Shown: positions 44,520-54,484 of the stretch, in pieces
How the letters are laid out: the number at the start of each line of letters is the position of its first letter
Numbering within the stretch: the stretch's first letter is position 1
Assembly (NCBI GenBank): GCA_012274445.1
Contig: JAAROD010000011.1
Location: 186,001 to 250,000, forward strand
Reading direction: 5' to 3'
DNA from: Sclerotiophoma versabilis
Taxonomy: Eukaryota > Ascomycota > Dothideomycetes > Pleosporales > Didymellaceae
DNA length: 64,000 nt
The notes under the pieces: model-generated
Told to the model about the DNA's origin: nothing
What the model saw: the letters and a program-made list of their open reading frames with translations, nothing else
Databases searched by the model: none
Made by a program: the position numbers and the translations under genes

Positions 44520-45990
44520 TAAAAGGCCTGTCTAGCAGATAGTTGCCGTCTTCGAACATCCAGTCTTCTTCCCCATTCGCGCATAACGAGTCCTGAAGCC
44601 TCTCTACAAAGTTCTCCTCGTGCGCTGAAAGCGATTCAGAAAGCAAGCCGATAACCCTCAGGGGCGTAAGAAAGCCGTTGTCTGGCTCTGCTGGCTGAGA
44701 CCCGGTGATCTGCTCAAGCCTGAGTGTGCCTTATGATCTCCATCCGAATCACTATCAGGATCCTTTGGCGGCCGAAGCAGTAGGCGCTTTGTCTTTGTGC
44801 CGTTGTCTTGGCCACCCTGCTGTGCGTCGAACTATTGGACACGGCCCTTGCCGGCAATGCGGTCTTCTACGAACTTCCGGATTTTTGATAGCCCTCCGAT
44901 GCTCTCCGAGATGATCTCGACAGGAACACAAGATCTCACTAGAGAAATGCTTGGCTAAGCGCTCAAGCTCATCTTTGGGAATGCGGAAGGTCAGATCGGT
45001 GTCGAACAGTTGCTTGAATGTGCAAGCAGCAGAAGCTGGGCAGCTACATCCTAGGTACAAGATCTTGTCCATTCGACCTTTTAGCCTTGTCAAGGGTCTT
45101 GGGGGAGTTCGTCGTCAGAAATGCAAAACGCCCCTCCTTCGCTCCAGGCCCGTCTAAGACATTCAGTAGTCCGCTAATGGTCACCAAAGGCTGTTCTAGA
45201 GGCAGATCGATGTCTTGCTTGCGACAGTTTTCCTCCGGTTTGTTCTCGTAATCATCGCCGGTCCTGCTCTGGTTCCATTGGTCTTGCTTCGCTACTTTCT
45301 TCATCCCATCTTTTGACTCAGCTTCCGCCTTGACCAAGTCCTCGCGACCGATTCCAGCAGCATCAGTGTCCTCAGATAGATTGAGGCAGCGTGAAGGCAG
45401 ATTCGTAACGTGCACTGCAGCGTGGAATACGTCATCTTACGCAGCGTGATTGCCAGAAGTTCCAGGTAGTAATCGCTCGCGATTGCTTGTACCAAAGAGG
45501 TCTTTCCGGTCCTTGGCGGGCGGTATGGCAGGTAGCTACGTCGATAGGGCGTTCCTTTCATGCGGTGATACAAAATCGAGTCTTTGGCCACGAACTTCCC
45601 CAGGCCGTTCGGAAGCCAATTCTTCGTCCCCGCTTTGCTCCTCAGTGCCACAATGAGACCTCATTCGTGCATCGTGACCTTGGAATAGGGGTTCTGGCCT
45701 TTCACTAATGTCCGTGAAGATGGCATCGCCAGGCTACGGTCGTCGAAATGCACGATCTTATAACGATGCGCGATGACCGGTAAGTCCCAAGAGTGTTTGT
45801 CGATTGTGGGAGTTGTGGCTTCCAAACCAAGGAACGTATGTACGGCATCTGGCCATTCTAGAATCCTATAAATAAGGACTTAGTTATCATAAGTACACAC
45901 AGAGCGTTTGCTTACCATCTGCATTGCTTGCTGCAGTCCTTTACCACCAATGAACACGGTCTCATGGAACCTTTCTACCCTCAAACGTAT
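44520..45990 (-). pseudogene. BCS1-like AAA ATPase remnant
   Basis: On the minus strand, a BCS1-type N-terminal part is readable (VERFHETVFIGGKGLQQAM), then a GTAAGC...TATAG intron and ILEWPDAVHTFLGLEATTPT. After changes of frame come KGTPYRRSYLPYRPPRTGKT (Walker A, with GPPGTGKT altered to RPPRTGKT) and a Walker B relic LSEDTDAAG. Next is ISGLLNVLDGPGAKEGRFAF with TTNSPKTLD, then GRMDKILYLG. Several frame changes and stops and altered ATP-binding residues show a dead gene. Intact relatives are fungal mitochondrial-type AAA proteins of about 500-700 aa, many of which are amplified accessory copies. Confidence 0.78.
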
Positions 45991-46012
45991 CGAATCACTA
46001 CAGTGCCAATGA

Positions 46013-46834
46013 TCAATCGTCTTCAATAGCCTCAAGTGCCCTCCTCACATCCTTCACAATCAGTGATTCTTCCTGCAGTTTCCTCAGCCGCTCCTTCCAA
46101 AACTCCCACCTTTCCAAATTCATCACCTCATCATCTGTCGTATTCCACAAATCCCTCAAAGGCTCGCGAGACCCCTTCTTCAATCCCCAACTCCTCTCAT
46201 TTCTCTTCATACCTTCTCCAACCCGCTTGCTGCAAGTCACAAGCCACTGTGCCGCTGCCGGAACCTCGAAGTCAAGCATTGCGTTACTGCTTTCCAGAGC
46301 ATCAGCAATACCCTCATACCCCCAAGCAATCGTAATGCCGGTGACATTTGCGTTGACCAGCCTCGCCTCGACCTCCGCGCGCCTCACATGATTCGCCCTT
46401 AGTGCATCACGCCTTGCGCCCTCAGTGGGGCCTACGATACCTCTCCAGACATAAGACGGACACATGTCAGACCACAAGTTTCCGAACCCAGGTGACTCTT
46501 TCCAAAAGCTCCCACTGGGCTGCTCACTGTTGTTGGGTATGGCTTCGGGATTCGAGAGGCCTTCGATGGCTTGTATCAGTGCTACGAGTGGCTCTAATTG
46601 CTCTCTTGGGAGCTCCATAAAGGCATCTATGAGGAGTCCCCAGAGACGGTGGGTGTCTTCTTTTGGGTCAGGTGCAGCGTTGGTGGGGCGAGTGATGGCT
46701 TGAGCGGCTTCGATTGGAGTTGTCTGGTGGCGCAGGTATGCTTTCAACGCTCGTGCTTCTTCGGGATGACAACCATCTTCGTCGTTACCGTCTCCGTATG
46801 GATAGAGCTTCTGAGAAAACCAGTCGTCGGACAT
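46013..46834 (-). CDS. DUF3632-like fungal protein
   Basis: Single-exon frame. The start at 46834 (MSDDWFSQKLYPYGDGNDED) is preferred over upstream Met codons because the upstream 61 residues are unlike protein and overlap the next gene's 3' end. This gives 273 aa. It is helical and soluble, with a central RLWGLLIDAFMELPREQLEP and SPGFGNLWSDMCPSYVW. That pattern matches my memory of the Pezizomycotina DUF3632 family (function unknown), at moderate confidence. No membrane segment or catalytic motif is seen. It lies 180 bp downstream of the EthD-like gene on the same strand. Confidence 0.7.
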   Translation of the reverse strand: MSDDWFSQKLYPYGDGNDEDGCHPEEARALKAYLRHQTTPIEAAQAITRPTNAAPDPKEDTHRLWGLLIDAFMELPREQLEPLVALIQAIEGLSNPEAIPNNSEQPSGSFWKESPGFGNLWSDMCPSYVWRGIVGPTEGARRDALRANHVRRAEVEARLVNANVTGITIAWGYEGIADALESSNAMLDFEVPAAAQWLVTCSKRVGEGMKRNERSWGLKKGSREPLRDLWNTTDDEVMNLERWEFWKERLRKLQEESLIVKDVRRALEAIEDD

Positions 46835-47013
46835 GATCAGTCTGGAATGACGAATTGAACGCGTTGAAGTCGTGAATATTGAGGAAAGAAAAGGTGCAGG
46901 TTGATCTGTATGTTCAGCATTGTTCATAACATCTACAGATAGGAATTTAACTCCACTTGAAAACGCAGCACGCCTGATTGACGTCATCAGGATATCACTG
47001 TCTTTGTGCATCA

Positions 47014-47450
47014 TCAATCTTTTTGGCTGGGATTTTGAAGAATCTTTCCATCCTCAATTACACATGTCTCCATCCCGACCATAACCCGCATGTTCTGAAT
47101 ATCGAACAAATACTCCTCGTCCGGTTTCACTACGTCTTTGTAATAAGAATCGTCGTAGGCCTTCTTGAAGTCTTCGTATTTTTCCACATAAAAGTCAGCC
47201 ATGCCATCATATGATAGTGTGTTCTGGCCGGTGAGATTCTTGTGGTCGGTCGTAGTGTGATACTGCAATTCATAAGCCTTCACCACAAATGCGAACAGTA
47301 AGGCTTTACTTGAGTGTACTTAATGACGCCGTGCCGTTGTAGCCACGATGAGACCAAAGGTGCATGCTTCTCGGTCCAATGCCTGTGGTACTCTTCTTCT
47401 GAGATGTTGGGGTTTCGGTTCGCGCAAACCGTAATGCGAATGAGGGACAT
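47014..47450 (-). CDS. EthD-like dimeric alpha/beta-barrel protein
   Basis: Exon 1 is 47450-47310, the intron 47309-47263 (47 nt, GTAAAG...TGCAG) and exon 2 47262-47014, giving 129 aa. Exon 1 encodes MSLIRITVCANRNPNISEEE then YHRHWTEKHAPLV, the typical EthD start with the (H/Y)W-x-x-x-H motif. Exon 2 has YDGMADFYVEKYEDFKKAY and ends VMVGMETCVIEDGK. Fungal EthD proteins act as small oxidoreductase-like, decarboxylase-like or accessory proteins, often in polyketide or aromatic pathways. The short-chain dehydrogenase gene at 47631 lies directly upstream on the same strand with under 200 bp between, so co-function is plausible. Confidence 0.85.
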
Positions 47451-47630
47451 TATAAAGATTAAGCTCAGTTCACAGTACTATTTTCAAGGTCCAAGAGCAA
47501 TACTGGGAACATTTTGAGGAAACCGACGCGCGAGGTACTCAGGATTTGGTTTGAGCTGATGACATCATGACTTCTAATACGGCGGTCAATTCATTTCAAG
47601 GTCGCAATAGATTCGTTACTGGGACATTGC

Positions 47631-48440
47631 TCAGCAGAACCACCCTCCATCCACAGGCAGTGCGACTCCTGTGATGAAAGAGCTGGCATCTGAGATGAGG
47701 AACTCAACGGTCGCCGGAATTTCTTTTTGGTCTGCCGTCCTACCCAGCGGTAGAAACCCATAGTCCACCTCTTTCCCTAGAATCTCGTAGCTGTTTCTTA
47801 GCATTGGTGTGTCTACCGGGCCTCTGAAACACATGTTAATTTTGTCTGTGTGTTCTTACGCCAATACGTTGACTTACGGGCAAAAGCAGTTGCACCTGAT
47901 TTTCTTCGGTCCCAACTCTTTCGCAGCCACTCTTGTCATGCCAATAATTGCATGTTTGCTACTCGCGTACGCCAGGTTGTTGGCCGCGCCAATAAGCCCA
48001 AGAATGCTTGAGGCGTTGACTATGGAGCCGCCCTCATTCATACACGGAACCTGCGCCCTTAAGCAGTTTCTCAATCCTATGACATTGACTCCGTAGACAA
48101 AGTCCCAGTCGTCGTCATCTACGTCTTGGATTGGAATGACGTTGCTTTGTTTTCCAATGACGCCCGCCAGGTTCGCACAGCCGTCCAGCTTGCCAAAGGT
48201 CTCCACGGTCTCAGCTATCCACTTTTCGACTTCTACGCGCTTTGAGACGTCGACAGTCATAGTCATGAACTTTGTGTCCGCGTATGTGGTTGTGAGTTCG
48301 GTGTGCAATTCCTTGAGGCGCTCTGCCTGGATGTCTGCAAGGGAGAGTTTGGCGCCTCTGCTGGCGAACAGACGGGCGGTCTCAAGGCCCATGCCCGAGG
48401 CTGCGCCTGTAATGACGATAACCTTATCCTTGAGTGACAT
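47631..48440 (-). CDS. short-chain dehydrogenase/reductase
   Basis: Exon 1 is 48440-47878, the intron 47877-47824 (54 nt, GTAAGT...TTCAG) and exon 2 47823-47631, giving 251 aa, the classical SDR length. The cofactor motif is TGAASGMG near residues 11-18. ANLAG (NNAG-like), the catalytic serine region SIVNASSILGL, the YASSK catalytic Tyr-Lys pair, GPVDTPM and the ending LPVDGGWFC are all present and in order. It is an NAD(P)-dependent oxidoreductase of unknown substrate. Splicing replaces a short frame ending after CNCFCP with PGPVDTPML, restoring the family pattern. Confidence 0.92.
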
Positions 48441-49911
48441 CTTGAAGATTGAGAGTTATAGGGAGTTTGATAGACTACATGGTATCAGCGGCGAGGTTCT
48501 CTAGCTAAGTACTTAGCACCAAGCCCCTAGCTGTTGTAAGTAGCGCGTCATCTGCACCACCACTCACATGAGGATATGCTGGGATCAGTCTAGCGATCCA
48601 AACTAATTATGAAGCCTTGTTGCACCGGAAATCGGATGTGTTGACAAGACAAGCGTGGAGCAAGGTGTTCAAAACCGACCCCACTTCGGCGCTGGGCTCT
48701 GGCTTGGAAGTCGCGAGCAATCAGACGAAGCCGTTAACCGTCTTTGGGGGCTCTAACTCAGTTATGAGCGGATTACGGTTTTCTGAGGAAAACACCTTCC
48801 GGGTAAGGAAGCCGCCCGTCGCCAGACGTAAACCAAGCTTGACACGTAGCAGCCAAACATGGGCGCGTGATCGCAGGTATTCAGAGCAGAACCGAAAGCT
48901 ACTGACGCCATTGGAAGCTTTCACAAGGCCACAACCCCTTCCGCATGTCTTGTGTAAAGCTTGCTTTTTACGAAGACGACCACGAAAGAGAACAAAGGTT
49001 TGAATTGACAGTGACTATGCCATGTCTTCCGTGTGTAATACTTCGCCTTCACCCAGCATAAACAATGCTTGCGGTCGCTTGTCATTCCATCGACTCCACA
49101 AGGCGCTCTTCTCGTCCTCGAGCGGCGTCGTATCACGATGACCCAATTTCCAGTTCGCCCGCCTATAGCAAGAAAGCGTGCAAGAGAGCAAGACCCCCAA
49201 CTTCCTCACCTCCACCTTTCGCCCTTTTTTTCAAGACCGAGCCGTGTCAATCGCTAGTTCCCGTCTGTACTCATATTGGTATCCTTGACGCCATCAAGCA
49301 CCCTCCGCGTGACGGCCTCGTCCAGCCAGTCGGAGTGCGGCTTTGATCAGCTTCTACCGGACTTTGCTCACGCAAGTGATCACGATTGTACAGTCAAGCA
49401 CAATGTGCGACATCAGTAGCTCGACTAAAAGGCGCCGGCACACCGTGGGATGCGAGTCGTCATTTCTCACGGCTCGGAGGGCAAGGATAGAATCGATAAC
49501 CACCCAGCTTTCTGAAGACAAACTTGGACCTCTCAAATCTTGCCTACAGCTCTCCAGTATCTATCGTCTCAACCTCCGCGTACTGTGGTGACTGCACCCA
49601 GCGTCCTCAAAGGCAAAACTACAAACATGTACAGCATGCTCGACTGTGCACGGTCTGAACCAAGCAACGCGATGTTATACCGGACATGCGGAGTTTCCAA
49701 TCCAACAATTTCGTACAACGACGCAAATGACCAGGTTTCCCTCCTGGTAGATTCTCGCCTGCCGAATCTCGGAGACATGTCTCGGCTGCCGAATGTAGCC
49801 GAACTACCTCCTCCAATTCTATAATCTATTGATTATTACGTTTTCTATTCGCCCAAAATTTATCAACACCACGTTACCTCCTTCCGGGAGTATTTCCAGT
49901 TGAAAACAATT
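48441..49911. other. 1.5 kb intergenic region
   Basis: No supported gene. Frames of 128 codons (48617) and 94 codons (49540) have no recognisable pattern. Confidence 0.4.
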
Positions 49912-49998
49912 GGGTCGGTAACTCAGTGGTAGAGTGTAGGATTGCAGCTTTCCGTGCAGTAAATCCCGAAGTCACGAGTTCGACTCTCGTTCGGCCCT
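49912..49998 (+). tRNA. tRNA-Cys(GCA) with a short intron
   Basis: Acceptor GGGTCGG pairs with TCGGCCC (49991-49997). The D arm is ACTC-AGTGGTA-GAGT and the T arm ACGAG-TTCGACT-CTCGT. The anticodon loop reads TTGCAG, giving GCA, followed by an intron of about 14 nt at the usual 37/38 site. The anticodon stem has a weak outer end (TAGGAT against ATCCCG, with A-C and U-G pairs). T-runs (TTTTTT at about 50013, then a longer run) act as Pol III terminators. It is probably functional. The imperfect stem leaves some doubt. Confidence 0.8.
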
Positions 49999-50387
49999 TG
50001 AATTTTAAATTTTGATTTTTTGATCTTTTTTTTTTTTCCAGTTTTCAAGATAAGCCCCAACGACGAACCTATCACTACTTGTGTTTATTATATACAATTG
50101 ACATAGTTGGTTTTTAGTAGACAATAAACATAGAATAAAGACTTTAGTAATTTTAATTCCAGCAGCGATAGCTATTCATAGATAGATGGGTAGGGAAGGA
50201 ATTTGGCTAGCAATCAGAGGGTTTCTAATGGGTGCATGATGATGAATTGGTTTCTTTGTATTGTCGGTGAACACTGCTTTGGCTTGTGTACACACTGGTC
50301 TGACCTGTCTGAATTGAACTGCTTATGAGCACTACTTGTGAACACCACTTGTGAACACCACTTATGAACACTACTAATGTCTGTACA
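49999..50387. other. intergenic, with a short TTATGAACAC-like repeat
   Basis: Contains the T-rich terminator of tRNA-Cys. At 50321-50374 there are four tandem imperfect copies of a 17-bp unit (ACTACTTGTGAACACC / ACTTATGAACACT). No gene. Confidence 0.5.
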
Positions 50388-52162
50388 TCAGGCTGTCGAG
50401 TTCAGGAAAGAAGCGACGAAGCGAGCGACTTGGTCCGGCTTCTCGACCATGGGCAAATGGCCCGCGCCATCGATGATCCTGAGCTCCACGCCACGGCCGA
50501 GCTTGTCAGCCATGTTTTCCTTCATTGTCTTGGGCAGCACGCCGTCTCCCGCGCCGACAAGGAAAGCACCCTTCCCACTGTACGTGCTCATCTTCTCGCG
50601 GATATCGTACTCGTGCAGGGCTCGGACGCTGTCTCTGAATCCTGCTAGGGAATTTGTCTTGACGAACTGCTTCACGCGCTCTAGCTTGGGTGCTAGCTGG
50701 GCGTTGTCGTAGCTCTCCTTGACGAACCACCGCCGGGTTGTTGTCTCGGCGAGGTCCTCGCCTATGATTGCTTCTCCGGATGAGGTGGTGAGACCCTCTT
50801 TCTCTGCCATCTCGACGCGCTCGTTCCATGCCTTGGCATTTGACGGCGGCGCGAAGGCGTTCGTGTCGCACCCGATGAAGGATGTGATGCGGTGCGGATA
50901 CTTGAGCGCGACGTTCAGACTCGTCGCACCACCTAGGCTAACGCCGACGATGCTCGCAGTTTTAGCGCGCAACGCGTCTAGCAGCGTGATGACATCATCG
51001 GAGAGCACGTCGATGGTGATGGGGCTGACTGAGTCTTTTGGCAGCGTCTTACGGCCGCGCGTGTTGTACCTCAGCACCCTGTACTGCGGCGCGAGCTGGA
51101 CAAAGTGGTCGACAAAGTCGTCCCAGATCCCGTAGTCGACGAGGATGCTGTTGCTCAGGACGAGCAGCGGCGCATATGGATCTGCACTGCCTTCGAGCCG
51201 GTAGTCCAGGTCCACTCCATCTGGCGTTGTTATCTTGCTTTCGATGACCGGGCGCTTCGAGGGCGTGATGTGTGCAGGGTAGGTTTTGAATAACCCATAC
51301 TCACTCTCCGCCGGCACAGCGTCCGGGGAGGAGAGAGAAGCGAGGTCGCGTTGGGCGGCGCCGAAGGTGTAGTACAGCTCGTACGTGCGGCGTTTGCGGT
51401 CTTTAACGACGGAGGAGTAGATCTTGTCGCACCACGCCGTCGTCGTAGCAGCGACGAATTCCGGGCCACCAAGCCCATTCTGTGGCGCATATTCGTGGAG
51501 CGCGAGAAACTCCCTCTGCAGATCCGGTTTCGCCTGGATGTCGAGATAGCTCGTGACGAACCTCCTCGAGCGGCGCCACCCAGGGACCTTCTGCAGCAGC
51601 GGGACATGCTCTTCCTCGTACCACTTCTGCAGCTCTTCTTCCTTGCCTGGGCCGTCCTGCAGCACGAAACTAACGGCGATCATGACATTCTCCTCGCCCT
51701 CGTTCTCCACCTTCTGCAGGTCCGAGAACGAGCTGCCGGTCCACTCGCCCAGGAGGTCGTAGGACCGGCGGTCGACGAAGATCTGCTTCATCGTGTCGCG
51801 CTCGCGCTGTGTCTGCACGGGCGCACTGCGCAGCTTCTGGTAGGGCTCGCGCGTCAGCCACTCCAGCTCGTCGAAGTCGTAGATGGCCATCCACTCGGGC
51901 TTTTCTTTGGTGCCCTGCGAGGCAGAGGAGAGATCGGTGGCGCGGTAGCGGAAGCCATTCTTGCAGAACGGCAGCCGTAGACGGTTCGGGCCGTGTTCGT
52001 TCTGGTACCTTATTTCCTTGGGCGTGAGACGGCGGTTTGAGAGGATGCGGCTGGCGTGTCGATGTTGACGTTAACTTACCAGTCGTGGAACTGGGCAGGT
52101 GGCAGCCCTTCTTTCGGCTGCATGGTCACGTACAGGATGCCGGGGGTGGATTTGGACGCCAT
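50388..52162 (-). CDS. two-domain protein: EthD-like N-terminal domain plus 3-oxoadipate enol-lactonase-like alpha/beta-hydrolase
   Basis: Exon 1 is 52162-52080, the intron 52079-52009 (71 nt) and exon 2 52008-50388, giving 567 aa. Exon 1 supplies ILYVTMQPKEGLPPAQFHDW-YQNEHGPNRL, a dimeric alpha/beta-barrel (EthD-type) start. A second copy-like segment follows (VSFVLQDGPGKEEELQKWYE then EHVPLLQKVPGW). From about residue 265 there is an alpha/beta hydrolase: TPDGVDLDYRLEG, LLVLSNSILVDYGIWDDFV, the nucleophile GVSLGGATSLN, DGVLPKT and the His motif GAGHLPMVEKPDQV. This resembles PcaD-type enol-lactonases and would hydrolyse a muconolactone or enol-lactone to 3-oxoadipate. It heads the aromatic-degradation block on the minus strand, next to the muconate cyclase. 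The barrel-hydrolase fusion is unusual. Confidence 0.85.
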
Positions 52163-52701
52163 GTGAGCGGGTGTTGTCTGACGATGGGGTGACAAGCAGA
52201 TACAAAGAGTGGTAGCAACGCAGGTGTGCACTTGAAACTATCGTAAGAGTACGCAACAGAAAGGTGGGTGCAACCGAAAACGCGTATAGTTCCGAAGGTG
52301 CGTGCAGTGGAAATTGTGTATAGTTCCGAAGATGCGTGCAGTGGAAAACGGGTGTACTTCAGGACGACATCTCCAAGCTACCGAAGACCGACGTGACGCT
52401 GGATACGTGCTTAACCAGCTCCGATGACATCTGCCGGCAGGCGCTAGTGAGCTCGAGCTCCAGGGTCCCAGGATATATGCCCCTCCGAGTTTACCCCTCC
52501 GGTTCCGATCGGAATGAAATAGGAACGGCAGGGGTCTCGCGGCCGAAGGTGGGGGTCGTGACTGAGCAAACATGTGCGTGGAACACGGGATGGCGAGATG
52601 GGGATTCTAGAATAGCTGATTTGGGAGACGAAGATGCAATTGGGTTTCTTCTATGATTCTATCCGCTGCACACTGTCTGTCTGTCATATCTCGCTCGCCG
52701 T
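52163..52701. other. intergenic region in aromatic-catabolism block
   Basis: Promoter of the two-domain hydrolase and 3' flank of the cyclase gene. It contains two direct copies of AGTTCCGAAG-TGCGTGCAGTGGAAA (about 52288 and 52322) differing at few bases, and a third partial copy at about 52264, which are possible regulatory repeats. Confidence 0.5.
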
Positions 52702-53946
52702 CTAGTCGTACCAGATGGCGTTCATGCCAAAGCCTGGGTCGGGAATCTCCAGCCTGGCGACGCGCGCCAGGAACTCGTCCTGCCATCTGTAGATCTCAAT
52801 GCCGCCCTTCTCGTCGTCGGTGAGGGCGAGCCACTCGTCGCTCCACGGACACGGCGACACGGCGTTGGAGTGGCCGCCGGAGGTCGGGGTGGGGTTCAGG
52901 AAGAGCTGGCGCTCGATGGCGCCCGAGGGTGCGATCTTGAAGGCGGCAATGTAGCCCGTCAGGTCGAACGAGTTGGAGCGCGAGGTGGCGAAGAGGTGGG
53001 TTGCGGACTTGGTGAGGAAGACGACGTCGGAGCGGTACATGGTGTCCGGGTTGGGGATGCCTGTGCTGTTAGCTGTGCGGTGGGAGTTGCGGGGTGGTGG
53101 ACCTGGTCCACGCTTACCCGGCGGAATCAGTGGGAAGGTCTTGTGCGTGTAGACGGGCAGCTTGGTCTGCGGGTCGATCACGTACTCGCACAGGCGGTTG
53201 CCGCCCTCCATCAGCGCGTACAGGTACTGGCCGCTGGGGTGCATCTCTACCCACCGTGGGTGGTCCTTGGGCTGGGTCGCCTCGGTGAATCCCACCGTCT
53301 CCATGCGGCCTTCGTCGTCCGTCTTCTTGTGGCACCAGATCCTGTTCGCCCACATGTCGGCGCTGTACAGGTACGTCTCGGTCGGGTCGAAGACCATGCC
53401 GTGGATCGCCGTCTTCTCGCAGTACTCGTAGTTCTGGATGTTCTCCTTGATGGCGCCCGACTCGTCGACGGAGAAGACGTTGCCGAAGCCGGCATAGTCG
53501 TAGAACGGGTTGCAGTACACCGCGTACGGCGCCTTCTTTGCGGGCAGGTTGAAGATGGCGCGCGTCTTGGTGTCGGCATCGTTCGCCCTGGCTGCGTCGT
53601 GGGTCAGCGGGGCGCACGCAGTTGAGAGCGCTCACGTACCGTGTCCGCCGATGGGGTAGCTTCCTGTCTGCACAATCTGGTCAGGCGCATCGACGCGGAA
53701 GGAGGTCCATCTCTTCATGGACGAGCCGTAGATGTTCTTCCGTTGATGCTGCAGCCCTCATCAGCCATTGAGCCCTCTACTGCTGCCGGTCGCGCCTACG
53801 TCGAAGGACATCCAGCTGATGGGCTCGTCGTGCGCGATCTCCGTCTTCTTGACCAGCTCCAGCTTCAGCGTCTCCGTGTCAAACGAGACGGTGACGATGA
53901 CGCCGGGCTTCACCCACGTGCCGCACATCAGGTGGTGTTTCGTCAT
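52702..53946 (-). CDS. carboxy-cis,cis-muconate cyclase (3-carboxymuconate lactonizing enzyme, beta-propeller type)
   Basis: Eukaryotic-type lactonizing enzyme converting 3-carboxy-cis,cis-muconate to 3-carboxymuconolactone in the protocatechuate branch, predicted cytosolic. Exons are 53946-53800, 53748-53640, 53591-53118 and 53060-52702, giving 362 aa, close to the Neurospora enzyme. Introns are 51, 48 and 57 nt. The last is in frame and would otherwise add a Gly/Pro-rich insert. Conserved segments include HQRKNIYGSSMKRW, IHGMVFDPTETYLYSADMWA, DHPRWVEMHPSGQYLYALME, GNRLCEYVIDP, TPTSGGHSNAVSPCPWSDEW and GFGMNAIWYD at the C-terminus. It is transcribed divergently from the ring-cleavage dioxygenase, strong evidence for a shared pathway. 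Confidence 0.95.
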
Positions 53947-54484
53947 GTTGGCTGAGGCTGTGGGAAATCGCGCGATGCTGTTTCTACTGTGTGCGCTCCT
54001 AATCGACTGTGCCAGAGACAGCATCGCCCAAGCCCTAAATCTCGCAGGCCACGCCCATGTCGATCCTGCGACGCCAAATTTCCGGGGCGTGGAACCGATG
54101 GCGGGGTTCTACACTGCGCGAGCTGGAAGAAAGCCGGCTGAGTCTTCTTCCGCAATGCGAGCATTCCTATTGGCCGCACACCCCTGCCAATGCGGGGCAG
54201 CCACCCGCAACGTCCGGCACTCGTGCAGCTTGCCCATCTTTTGCGTGCCAGAGCTCCAAAGCCGGGCGCTCTGCCGCAGCGTTCGAGAAGCCGGGCGAGT
54301 CGCCTGATGCCAGGCTGAGGGCCCGGCTAGAGGCACGGCGATTGTCAATGGTGCCAGTCTGGTTGGTTTGGGGAAACGGGCCATATAAGAGGGCGGCCCC
54401 GGAGTGTGCAGAGTAGCATTCGCCTCCCACTACCCCTCCACCTACCTGCTTCTTTGTATATACCCCTTCCATCCACACCTCACA
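53947..54484. promoter_or_regulatory. divergent promoter of muconate cyclase and intradiol dioxygenase
   Basis: 538 bp between start codons. AGCCGGGC occurs at 54260-54267 and 54289-54296, with an inverted copy (GCCCGGCT) at 54321-54328 and a related AGCCGGCT at 54132-54139. They are candidate binding sites for a pathway activator, such as a Zn2Cys6 factor with a CGG half-site. A TATA box for the dioxygenase is at about 54384-54388. Confidence 0.55.
54384..54388 (+). promoter_or_regulatory. TATA box of the intradiol dioxygenase gene
   Basis: TATAA in CCATATAAGAGGGC, about 100 bp before the ATG at 54485. Confidence 0.6.

Noticed and set aside
51351..51980. 209-codon plus-strand frame
   Set aside because: It is antisense to the two-domain hydrolase in a GC-rich region. 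Its composition is Arg/Leu/Ala-rich with no domain, so it is a shadow frame.
52870..53625. 251-codon plus-strand frame
   Set aside because: Antisense to the muconate cyclase. It is low-complexity Val/Gly/Arg composition typical of GC-rich shadow frames.
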